From the NCBI GenBank assembly GCA_030830765.1, contig JAURMJ010000191.1, positions 1 to 6,962 on the forward strand: 6,962 bases of DNA, given 5' to 3'. The position numbers and the translations under genes are program-made. Below the pieces are notes generated by a model. That model did no database searches, had not been told where the DNA came from, and worked only from the letters and a program-made list of their open reading frames with translations. The DNA comes from Quisquiliibacterium sp. GTDB lineage: Bacteria > Pseudomonadota > Gammaproteobacteria > Burkholderiales > Burkholderiaceae_E. Shown one piece after another: positions 1 through 5,638 of this stretch (its first letter is position 1; every line of letters begins with the position of its first letter).

Positions 1-61
1 CATCATTCTGAGCGAACCTTTCGATTCCTGCTAACCGCATTCATCAGCACAGGTAATTTCG

Positions 62-196
62 ATGATCAACGCGCGGTATCAGGAGTCGGTCGACGAAGTG
101 AATGACGAGACATTCGACATGCATCGCGCTTTCACTCCGCCGACCGAAGCGTTCAAGGATGATCTGTTCACGGACAAACCACTGTCGCACGACTGA
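62..196 (+). CDS. Small unrecognised ORF (44 aa) upstream of the DUF3237 gene
   Basis: I do not recognise this protein. It starts MINARYQESVDEV and ends FTDKPLSHD, is strongly acidic and hydrophilic, and has no signal peptide, membrane segment or cysteine. Third codon positions are mostly G or C (about three quarters), as expected for a real gene here. An AGG lies about 9 nt before the ATG, a modest ribosome site. The stop is 15 nt before the start of the DUF3237 gene on the same strand, so the two are probably co-transcribed. The reading frame is closed upstream by TAA at 32-34, so it is not simply the continuous tail of a longer gene in this frame. It could instead be a remnant of a longer gene broken by a frameshift or stop. 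Coding status is plausible, function unknown. Confidence 0.45.
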   Translation: MINARYQESVDEVNDETFDMHRAFTPPTEAFKDDLFTDKPLSHD

Positions 197-211
197 ACAA
201 GGCGAACACTG

Positions 212-679
212 ATGAGTCGATTACCTGCCCCGGGCCTGGAACATGTAGCCGACCTGGTCGTCATGGTTGGCAGTCCGCTTGAGATCGGGCAGACCGGATC
301 CGGTCTGCGGCGCGTGATCGCCATTACCGGTGGCACGGTGTCGGGTCCACAACTGAATGGCCGGGTACTGTCAGGTGGTGCCGATTTCCAGTTGGTTCGT
401 CCCGACGGCGTTGCTGAGCTGGATGCGCGATACACGCTTGAGCTTGATGATGGGCGCCGCATCTACGTGACAAATCGCGCCTTGAGAAGTGCAAGCCCTG
501 AGATCACGCAACGCCTGATTCGTGGCGAAGCAGTCGACCCGGCTCTGGTCTATTTCCGCTGTGCGCCCAGCTTTGAGGTTGCCGATGAATCCCTGCGATG
601 GATGACGCGCAGTGTCTTTGTCGGCACCGGCGCGCGGCGCCCAGACCGCGTTGAAATGTCTTTTTTCAAGTTGCTCTGA
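212..679 (+). CDS. DUF3237 (UPF0311) family protein
   Basis: This 155-residue cytoplasmic protein covers the whole DUF3237 domain, a family usually about 150 residues long with no firmly assigned biochemical role. Family-typical blocks are visible in order: a PLEIG stretch near residues 22-26, ITGGTVSGP at 38-46, GGADFQLVRPDGVAELDARY at 55-74, IYVTNRALR at 84-92, DPALVYFRCAPSFE at 109-122 and RSVFVGTG at 133-140. There is no signal peptide or membrane segment. The start is supported by AAGG about 9 nt upstream (199-202) and by the N-terminus matching the usual family length. It follows the small ORF at 62-196 by 15 nt and ends 19 nt before a palindromic terminator. It converges on the liv operon. 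Family assignment is confident from pattern recall; any enzymatic function would be speculation. Confidence 0.9.
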   Translation: MSRLPAPGLEHVADLVVMVGSPLEIGQTGSGLRRVIAITGGTVSGPQLNGRVLSGGADFQLVRPDGVAELDARYTLELDDGRRIYVTNRALRSASPEITQRLIRGEAVDPALVYFRCAPSFEVADESLRWMTRSVFVGTGARRPDRVEMSFFKLL

Positions 680-697
680 ATTAGAGTATTCCCAAGA

Positions 698-725
698 AAA
701 AGGGCCTGCAATTGCAGGCCCTTTT
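698..725. terminator. Bidirectional intrinsic terminator (perfect palindrome)
   Basis: A perfect 28-nt palindrome: AAAA, then GGGCCTGC, AATT, GCAGGCCC, then TTTT. Folded, it gives an 8-bp GC-rich stem with a 4-nt loop, flanked by A-tracts and T-tracts. Read on the + strand it lies 19 nt after the DUF3237 stop and the stem is followed by T722-725. Read on the - strand it lies beyond the livK stop and the stem is followed by five U from 701-697. It therefore fits as a shared terminator between convergent genes. Confidence 0.92.
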
Positions 726-732
726 CATTGAA

Positions 733-750
733 CGGTCCGTCTCCGGACCG
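733..750. other. Second hairpin in the livK 3' untranslated region
   Basis: Inverted repeat CGGTCCG at 733-739 and CGGACCG at 744-750, separated by the 4-nt spacer TCTC: a 7-bp perfect stem. It lies between the livK stop (769) and the terminator palindrome (698-725) and has no T-tract on either side, so it is not itself a typical intrinsic terminator. It could stabilise the 3' end of the liv transcript or reinforce termination; that role is inference. Confidence 0.5.
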
Positions 751-768
751 CAGGTCATCATCAACCGA

Positions 769-1977
769 TCACCGGCCGTAGACCTTACCAAACCGCTCGT
801 AGGTTGTGCCGTTAAAGCGGATCATCTGCTCTTTCTCAACCGGCGAGAAATCATCGGCTGCAGTCTTGATCCCAACGCCCGGCAGCATCATCGGATGCCC
901 CGGAATGTTCAGGCTGGCCGCCTGCTTCATCACATTCGCACGCGTCAGGTTATCACCGCTCTGCTTGAGCACCTGGATCAACGAGTACGACGCTGCATAT
1001 CCGATGACAGCAAGTGAATCCGTGATGTTGGCGTCAGGCACGTACTTCTTCAGGAAGGCTGCATATTCCTTGAAGTCCGGCTCATTGGCCCAGGCCGGAT
1101 CAGTCGGATCCTTCATGTACTGCACCGAGATCACACCTTTGGAATTCTCCAGACCAGCAGGCTTCAACACCGAACCCACTGACGAAGACACGCTGTTCAG
1201 CAAATGCACCGGCTTCCAGCCAATTGCAGCAATCTTCTTGATTGCCTGTGCTGCAAACTTCGGCGTTGTGACGTTGTAAAAGACATTCGCCCCTGAGGCC
1301 TGCAGTTCAAGAATCTGACTGTCAATGGTCGGGTCGGTGGTCTCGTACGACAGCTTCTTGACGATCAAGGTCTTGGCCTTGTCACCAAGCCCTGCCTCAA
1401 GCCCGTGCAAGTAATCTTTGCCGTAGTCATCATTCTGGTAAAGAATGCCGATCTTCGCATCAGGCACCTTGTCCAGAATGTATTCAGCGTAAATGCGGCC
1501 TTCACCCTGATAGTTCGGCTGCCAGCCCATCGTCCACGGATAACCCTTCGGATCAGCCCACTTGGTCGCACCGGTGGTCACGAACAACTGCGGAACCTTC
1601 TTCTGGTTCATGTACTTGTGGATCGCCGAGTTGGTTGGCGTCCCCAGCGTACCGAACAGGAACAGAACCTCTTCCTGCTCAACAAGCTTGCGAGCCTGCT
1701 CAACAGTCTTGGGCGGGCTGTAACCATCATCAAGCGAGACGAAGTTGATCTTGCGCCCGTTGACACCGCCCTTCTCGTTGATCATCTTGAAGTAACCGGC
1801 CATCACCTTGCCGATCACCCCGTAGGCAGACGCCGGACCCGAGTACGGCATGATGTTGCCGATCTTGATCTCCTTGTCATCTGCACCCGCGTCGTATTGC
1901 CCTTTGGCAAATGCCGGGGCAGCAGCCACTGACGCCGCAAGCGCGACCGCTGCAAGACTGAACTGTCGTTTATCCAT
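769..1977 (-). CDS. livK: Periplasmic substrate-binding protein of a branched-chain amino acid-type (HAAT) ABC transporter
   Basis: A 402-residue LivK-like receptor of the type I periplasmic-binding fold (Peripla_BP_6). Residues 1-24 are a Sec signal peptide: basic MDKRQ start, alanine-rich core and a PAFA cleavage site; no lipobox cysteine, so the mature protein should be soluble in the periplasm. The mature part opens with IKIGNIMPYSGPASAYG (37-53), then INEKGGVNGRKI (66-77) and DDGYSPPKTVEQARKL (83-98). FGTLGTPTNSA (108-118) and TTGATKW (134-140) probably line the ligand cleft, and NDDYGKD (182-188) is a family-conserved turn. An AGGAGG site at 1984-1989 lies 6 nt before the ATG. It is the last gene of the operon, 53 nt after livM. 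This subtype is frequent in alpha- and betaproteobacteria with many paralogues, so ligands may be amino acids, other small acids or aromatic compounds; I cannot tell which. Confidence 0.93.
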   Translation of the reverse strand: MDKRQFSLAAVALAASVAAAPAFAKGQYDAGADDKEIKIGNIMPYSGPASAYGVIGKVMAGYFKMINEKGGVNGRKINFVSLDDGYSPPKTVEQARKLVEQEEVLFLFGTLGTPTNSAIHKYMNQKKVPQLFVTTGATKWADPKGYPWTMGWQPNYQGEGRIYAEYILDKVPDAKIGILYQNDDYGKDYLHGLEAGLGDKAKTLIVKKLSYETTDPTIDSQILELQASGANVFYNVTTPKFAAQAIKKIAAIGWKPVHLLNSVSSSVGSVLKPAGLENSKGVISVQYMKDPTDPAWANEPDFKEYAAFLKKYVPDANITDSLAVIGYAASYSLIQVLKQSGDNLTRANVMKQAASLNIPGHPMMLPGVGIKTAADDFSPVEKEQMIRFNGTTYERFGKVYGR

Positions 1978-1983
1978 TGTCTA

Positions 1984-1989
1984 CCTCCT
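1984..1989 (-). promoter_or_regulatory. Strong ribosome binding site of livK
   Basis: On the - strand this reads AGGAGG, a perfect Shine-Dalgarno core, 6 nt before the livK ATG at 1977. It is the best ribosome site in the operon, consistent with the binding protein being needed in excess over the membrane complex. Confidence 0.85.
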
Positions 1990-2000
1990 GCCTTTCGGCA
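1989..2000 (-). other. GAAA-tetraloop hairpin abutting the livK ribosome site
   Basis: On the - strand the sequence is TGCC, GAAA, GGCA: a 4-bp stem capped by a stable GNRA tetraloop. It ends in the first base of the livK AGGAGG and is preceded by an A/U-rich stretch (2001-2011). It could act as a processing or stability barrier that favours livK expression over the upstream permease genes. The short stem makes this tentative. Confidence 0.35.
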
Positions 2001-2030
2001 TTGTTTTATAAATCAGGTTGCGAGATCAAT

Positions 2031-3035
2031 CTAAGGTCGACTCGATGCGTCGGAGTCCACATGCTTGTGGCCAGTTCGTTCCCAGAGCTTGCGCAACAGC
2101 CCCATCACACCGGTCGGCATCACAAACATGAATACGATCAGGAAAATCCCGTAGATTGCCCACGGTGCTGCCTTGGAGATCTCGTCCGCGATGTTCGGTA
2201 CGAACTGAATGAAGATACCGCCGAAGATCGCAGCCGGGATCGAAGCCAGACCGCCAACCACGAGGCCGACCAGGAACGATATCGACAGAAATACTGTGAA
2301 ACTGTCTGGCGCGACGAACGCGACGATCACCGCGCCAAGCCCTCCCGCGATACCCGTGAATGCGGCCGAGACACCAAAAGTGATCGACTTGAAGCGGGCC
2401 AGATTGATCCCCATTGCAGCAGCGGCGATCGGATGGTCGCGGATTGCGATCAGGGCACGTCCGACGCGACCACTCAGAAGGTTATAGGCCAGCCAAAACA
2501 TGAGTATCGTCACCGCCAGCGATACAAAGAACAGCCAGCGGTCAGCACTCAGTTTCTGGCCGAACAGCGCCAACGCAAACGGCGCCTCGGGCTTCGTCAG
2601 CACGATCCCCTGAACGCCACCAGTCCAGCCCTCGATCAGCTTGTACTTGAGTAGCTGCGGGATGGCTAGTGCCAGCGCGAACGTAGCCAATGCCAGGTAG
2701 TGTCCGGCCAGACGCAGCGCTGGAAAACCGATCACCCAGCCAAAGGCAAAGCAGACCACGCCGGCGACCGGCAAAGTCAACCAGTAGGGAACCCCGAAAT
2801 GGTCCATCAAGATTGCCGTGGTGTAGGCCCCGATCGCATAGAACGCACCGTGGCCGAGCGAGAACTGTCCATTAAAGCCCGTCAGGATGTTCAGACCAAG
2901 AATGGCAATCGCGTAAACCAGCACCAGGTTGAACTGGAACACCCGGAAGTTCTTGACCAGAAAGGGCGCAACCAGAAGTGCGGCCAGTACGACCAGGCCG
3001 CCAAGGATCATCCATTTACGATTGATATTATTCAT
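2031..3035 (-). CDS. livM: Branched-chain amino acid-type ABC transporter permease LivM
   Basis: A 334-residue inner-membrane permease of the BPD_transp_2 family, partner of LivH in the transport channel. Hydrophobic segments run through most of the protein, beginning at about residues 9-27 and 35-52. The LivM hallmark LTGFNGQFSLGHGAFYAIGA spans 51-70. The cytoplasmic coupling loop that contacts the ATPases is around 188-211 (SGRVGRALIAIRDHPIAAAA), and the family end motif MPTGVMGLLRKLW lies at 306-318, followed by a short polar tail. I chose the ATG at 3033-3035, giving MNNINRKW: it overlaps the livH stop by 4 nt (ATGA), the usual coupling arrangement. The open frame continues to 3200, but that extension is arginine-rich, lies inside livH and does not resemble a permease. 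It is shorter than the E. coli LivM, as is usual for HAAT paralogues of this type. livK follows after 53 nt. Confidence 0.95.
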   Translation of the reverse strand: MNNINRKWMILGGLVVLAALLVAPFLVKNFRVFQFNLVLVYAIAILGLNILTGFNGQFSLGHGAFYAIGAYTTAILMDHFGVPYWLTLPVAGVVCFAFGWVIGFPALRLAGHYLALATFALALAIPQLLKYKLIEGWTGGVQGIVLTKPEAPFALALFGQKLSADRWLFFVSLAVTILMFWLAYNLLSGRVGRALIAIRDHPIAAAAMGINLARFKSITFGVSAAFTGIAGGLGAVIVAFVAPDSFTVFLSISFLVGLVVGGLASIPAAIFGGIFIQFVPNIADEISKAAPWAIYGIFLIVFMFVMPTGVMGLLRKLWERTGHKHVDSDASSRP

Positions 3036-3904
3036 ACGCGGGTCACCACCACTTTGCCGAAGATGCCGCTGGGCTTCAGGGTCAGGACCCCAACGATGAT
3101 TACCAGCGCGACCGACAGTTTCAACTCCGTACCGATCACGTAGGCTCCAAGCAGGTTCTCGAGCACGCCAACCACGAGCCCTCCGAAGACGGCGCCCCAC
3201 GGGTTATCAATCCCGCCCATCAGTGCGGAGGCGAATCCATAAAGCAGGATGCCCGACATCATGTTCGGATCCAGGAAGACTACCGGTGCAACCATCATGC
3301 CCGCGACCGATCCGATCGAAGCGGCCAGTCCCCAACCAACAGCCAGCATCATCGAGACGCGAATACCAACCAGGCGAGCAGAATCAGGATTCTGCGCTGC
3401 GGCCCGCATCGCCAGGCCGATTGGCGTGAAACGGAAAAAAGCGTAGAGCACAATCAGCACACACATGGTGACGGCCATCGATCCGACCTCATGGGCCGAA
3501 AAGAACCTTGTGGCAAACCAGGCATCCTTCGGGAACGGGCTCTGGAACGGCTTGATTGTGTAGTCGAAGATCCAGCCTGCGACCGAGTTGAAGATCACCA
3601 GCAGACCAATAAAGACAATCACGTTGGTCAGGACCGGCGCAGTTTCGACCGGTCGCAGGATCACCCGCTGAATCACAAACCCGAGCACAAACGACAAGGC
3701 GATCGTCGCGAAGAAAGCCGCCCAGTAGGGCCAGCCATTCTCGATCATGGCCCAGGCCAGGAACGTAGAGAACATCGCCATTTCGCCCTGCGCGAAGTTC
3801 AGATGGTGGGTGGACTGGTAAATCATGACCAGCGCAAGCCCGACCGCTGCATAAATGCTTCCAGTCGCCAGACCGGAAACAACTTGATGGATAAATCCTT
3901 CCAT
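3032..3904 (-). CDS. livH: Branched-chain amino acid-type ABC transporter permease LivH
   Basis: A 290-residue inner-membrane permease of the BPD_transp_2 family that pairs with LivM. The N-terminus (GLATGSIYAAVGLALVMIY, 11-29) and the LivH signature LNFAQGEMAM (35-44) are clear. The cytoplasmic EAA-like coupling loop is TPIGLAMRAAAQNPDSARLV at about 160-179, and the C-terminus has the usual LKPSGIFGK (276-284). Several hydrophobic segments fill the regions between, with a less hydrophobic stretch around 115-140. The ATG is preceded by AGGGGG at 3914-3919, 9 nt away. It starts 25 nt after livF, in the same direction, and its stop overlaps the livM start in ATGA, which suggests coupled translation and equal amounts of the two permeases. 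No truncation or frameshift is seen. Confidence 0.95.
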   Translation of the reverse strand: MEGFIHQVVSGLATGSIYAAVGLALVMIYQSTHHLNFAQGEMAMFSTFLAWAMIENGWPYWAAFFATIALSFVLGFVIQRVILRPVETAPVLTNVIVFIGLLVIFNSVAGWIFDYTIKPFQSPFPKDAWFATRFFSAHEVGSMAVTMCVLIVLYAFFRFTPIGLAMRAAAQNPDSARLVGIRVSMMLAVGWGLAASIGSVAGMMVAPVVFLDPNMMSGILLYGFASALMGGIDNPWGAVFGGLVVGVLENLLGAYVIGTELKLSVALVIIVGVLTLKPSGIFGKVVVTRV

Positions 3905-3929
3905 TCGAATCTTCCCCCTGACAGTCGGC

Positions 3930-4643
3930 TCAGTAGCCCAGGTAGGAGCGACGAATTGTCTCGTCGCCCTTGATCATTTCGCTCGGCCCCGAGACGGCGA
4001 CCCGTCCGGTCTCAAGCAGATACGCGTCATGCGCAAGCTCGAGAGCAATTGCCGCGTTCTGCTCGACCAGCAGCATGCTGACTCCGTCCGTTTCGTTAAT
4101 CTGCCGAAGGATCCGGTAGATCTCGACAACGATCAGCGGTGCAAGACCGAACGAGGGCTCGTCCAGAAGCAACAGCTTGGGCCGAAGCATCAATGCACGG
4201 CTGATCGCCAGCATCTGCTGCTCACCGCCGGACAGCGTGCCGGCCTGCTGATTACGACGCTCTTTCAGGCGCGGGAACCGCTCATACATACGCTCCAGGT
4301 CAAGGGCGACCTCCGCCTTATCGCGACGCGTGATTGCCCCGAGGCGAAGATTTTCCTCAGTGGTCAGACCAGTGAACGTCCCTCGCCCATCCGGAACCTG
4401 GGCCACGCCCATCCTGACAATTCGCTCGGTGGATTTGCCGACGAGTTCCTGTCCATCAAGCTTGACGCTGCCGCTCGTACGGGTGGTCTGACAAAGCGAA
4501 CGCAAGGTCGTCGTCTTGCCGGCACCATTGGCGCCAAGAATCGCGGTGACCTTACCTTGTTCCAGCGAAAAATCAATCCCGAAAAGGGCCTGCGTGTTGC
4601 CGTAGAAGGCGCACAGGCCAGTCACTTCAAGCAGCTTACTCAT
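3930..4643 (-). CDS. livF: Branched-chain amino acid-type ABC transporter ATP-binding protein LivF
   Basis: A 237-residue cytoplasmic ATPase, the same length as E. coli LivF. Motifs in order: Walker A GANGAGKT (37-44), Q-loop region AQVPDGRGTF (81-90), ABC signature LSGGEQQ (137-143), and Walker B LLLLDEP (157-163) with catalytic Glu162. The position normally held by the switch histidine reads LLVEQNA, with Gln195, which is normal for LivF. The chain ends RRSYLGY, also typical. I chose the ATG at 4641-4643 (MSKLLEVTGL) because it matches the family N-terminus; an in-frame ATG at 4670 would add nine residues from inside livG. The chosen start overlaps the livG stop in the 8-nt string ATGAGTAA. 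LivF would pair with LivG under the LivH-LivM channel. Confidence 0.95.
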   Translation of the reverse strand: MSKLLEVTGLCAFYGNTQALFGIDFSLEQGKVTAILGANGAGKTTTLRSLCQTTRTSGSVKLDGQELVGKSTERIVRMGVAQVPDGRGTFTGLTTEENLRLGAITRRDKAEVALDLERMYERFPRLKERRNQQAGTLSGGEQQMLAISRALMLRPKLLLLDEPSFGLAPLIVVEIYRILRQINETDGVSMLLVEQNAAIALELAHDAYLLETGRVAVSGPSEMIKGDETIRRSYLGY

Positions 4644-5418
4644 GCGCACTCGTCCCCAGGTAGGCCTCAATCACTTCGGGATGCGCCTGAATTTCAGCAG
4701 GCGTGCCCTCGGCAATCTTGCGACCGAAGTTCATCGCAATGATGTGGTCGGAGACCGACATCACCAGGCTCATGTGGTGCTCGACGAGCAGCACAGTGGT
4801 GTTCCGCTTTTCGCAGACATCACGAATCATGTCCCCGAGCCCGTCGAGTTCCTCGTGATTCAGGCCTGCGGCGGGCTCATCGAGCAGCAGCAACTTCGGA
4901 TCAGAGGCCAGAGCCCGGGCAAGCTCGACACGTTTCTGGATGCCAAACGGAAGATCCCCCACCGCGCGATCCCGGTAGGGCGTCAGCCCGACGTAATCCA
5001 TGATCTCGCGGGCGTGTTCCCGCATCTTTTCTTCCTCGCGCCGCATCGAGGGCAGTCGCAAAGCGCTGGACACAAACCCAGAACTGGAGCGGCAGTGAGC
5101 ACCAACCATCACGTTGCGCTCAACACTCATCGTGCGGAACATCGCGAGGTTCTGGAAGGTCCGGCCGATTCCCATCTTCGCGATCTCGTGGACCGGCGTA
5201 TTGGTGATCGATTGACCCTCGAAAAGCAGATCGCCTTCCTGATACTGGTAGAGGCGGCTCAGGCAATTGAACAGCGTCGTTTTGCCTGCGCCATTAGGTC
5301 CGATCAGTCCGCAGACGCCGCCACGCGGGACGTCAAAACTGATCGAGTTGAGCGCGACCACTCCGCCGAAGCGCACAGTGATGCCGCGCACACTGAGAAG
5401 TGCGTCAGTAGCCGACAA
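4636..5418 (-). CDS. livG: Branched-chain amino acid-type ABC transporter ATP-binding protein LivG
   Basis: A 260-residue cytoplasmic ATPase, first gene of the operon. Motifs: Walker A GPNGAGKT (40-47), Q-loop Gln89 in GRTFQN, a divergent ABC signature LPFGIQKR (156-163), Walker B LLLLDEP (176-182) with Glu181, and switch His214 in LLVEHH. The divergent signature is characteristic of a LivG subgroup (compare LAYGQQR in classical LivG) and does not imply an inactive protein. The reading frame has no ATG or GTG before the conserved start; the first usable codon is TTG at 5416-5418, giving MSATDALLSVRGITVRFGG, which matches the family N-terminus. A GGGAGA at 5425-5430, 6 nt upstream, supports it. 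The nearby ATG at 5420-5422 is out of frame and stops after five codons. The C-terminal codons overlap livF. Confidence 0.95.
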   Translation of the reverse strand: MSATDALLSVRGITVRFGGVVALNSISFDVPRGGVCGLIGPNGAGKTTLFNCLSRLYQYQEGDLLFEGQSITNTPVHEIAKMGIGRTFQNLAMFRTMSVERNVMVGAHCRSSSGFVSSALRLPSMRREEEKMREHAREIMDYVGLTPYRDRAVGDLPFGIQKRVELARALASDPKLLLLDEPAAGLNHEELDGLGDMIRDVCEKRNTTVLLVEHHMSLVMSVSDHIIAMNFGRKIAEGTPAEIQAHPEVIEAYLGTSAHE

Positions 5419-5424
5419 ACATTG

Positions 5425-5430
5425 TCTCCC
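5425..5430 (-). promoter_or_regulatory. Ribosome binding site that decides the TTG start of livG
   Basis: The - strand reads GGGAGA here. It is 6 nt from the TTG at 5418, a normal distance, but only 2 nt from the out-of-frame ATG at 5422, too close for efficient initiation. This favours the TTG as the livG start. Confidence 0.65.
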
Positions 5431-5432
5431 AC

Positions 5433-5449
5433 GCGTTCTTGATGAACGC
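5433..5449. promoter_or_regulatory. Perfect 17-nt dyad in the liv leader (operator or RNA hairpin)
   Basis: Perfect inverted repeat GCGTTC (5433-5438) and GAACGC (5444-5449) with a 5-nt spacer. It lies in the predicted 5' untranslated region of the liv transcript, 3 nt upstream of the livG ribosome site. As DNA it could be a repressor site downstream of the promoter. As RNA it would be a 6-bp hairpin close to the ribosome site. I cannot assign it to a regulator family. Confidence 0.4.
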
Positions 5450-5466
5450 TATTTTGTTTTGATCTA

Positions 5467-5486
5467 CCGGGTCGCCAGGCGCCCGG
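5467..5486 (-). other. GC-rich hairpin at the predicted 5' end of the liv transcript
   Basis: On the - strand: CCGGG, CGC, loop CTG, GCG, one bulged A, CCCGG. This gives an 8-bp, almost entirely G-C stem. It begins within a few bases of the start point predicted from the promoter at 5494-5522. A stem at the extreme 5' end is known to protect mRNAs from 5'-dependent decay. It is followed by an A-rich rather than U-rich stretch, so it is not a terminator. Confidence 0.45.
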
Positions 5487-5493
5487 AACTGTC

Positions 5494-5522
5494 TTTATAC
5501 GGACTTGCTTGAGGACGATCAA
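5494..5522 (-). promoter_or_regulatory. Candidate sigma70 promoter of the liv operon
   Basis: On the - strand a -35 element TTGATC (5517-5522; four of six consensus bases) is separated by exactly 17 bp from a -10 element TATAAA (5494-5499; five of six). The predicted start of transcription is near 5487-5490, giving a leader of about 70 nt before the livG TTG. It lies in the 220-nt gap between the dehydratase stop and livG, where an operon promoter is expected. No other element of comparable quality was seen in the gap. Confidence 0.65.
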
Positions 5523-5528
5523 GTCGAA

Positions 5529-5551
5529 GTGCGGCCAAGACAACCTCGCAC
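5529..5551. promoter_or_regulatory. Dyad just upstream of the liv -35 element
   Basis: Inverted repeat GTGCG (5529-5533) and CGCAC (5547-5551), spacer 13 nt, centred about 53 bp before the predicted transcription start. The position suits an activator site, but the arms are short and such a repeat can occur by chance. No regulator gene is in the window to link to it. Confidence 0.25.
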
Positions 5552-5638
5552 CACAACCCTGAGGGGAACTGACCGTTCAATTGGCAAACCCCTGCCGTCG
5601 TGTCGAGATTATTACTGTCCATCGCGGCAAAAAATTGC

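Noticed and set aside
2..34. Possible C-terminal tail (IILSEPFDSC) of a + strand gene entering from the left
   Set aside because: Only ten codons are visible, too few to support coding; mentioned with the small ORF as a possibility only.
79..462. 127-codon - strand open frame opposite the small ORF and DUF3237 gene
   Set aside because: Low-complexity Ser/Arg/Pro-rich translation, typical of a shadow frame; the + strand DUF3237 gene explains the region.
727..737. 11-mer ATTGAACGGTC, repeated in inverted orientation at 5571-5581, flanking the liv operon
   Set aside because: Several 11-base matches are expected by chance within a window of this size counting both strands, and there are no target-site duplications or transposase genes to suggest a mobile unit.
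3036..3200. N-terminal extension of livM to an upstream in-frame ATG at 3200
   Set aside because: It would lie deep within livH and is Arg-rich and hydrophilic; the ATG at 3035 overlaps the livH stop and matches the family start.
4642..5442. 266-codon open frame on the + strand opposite livG
   Set aside because: Antisense shadow of a clear ABC ATPase gene; composition is rich in Arg, His and Gln as expected from reverse reading of GC-rich coding DNA, with no recognisable domain.
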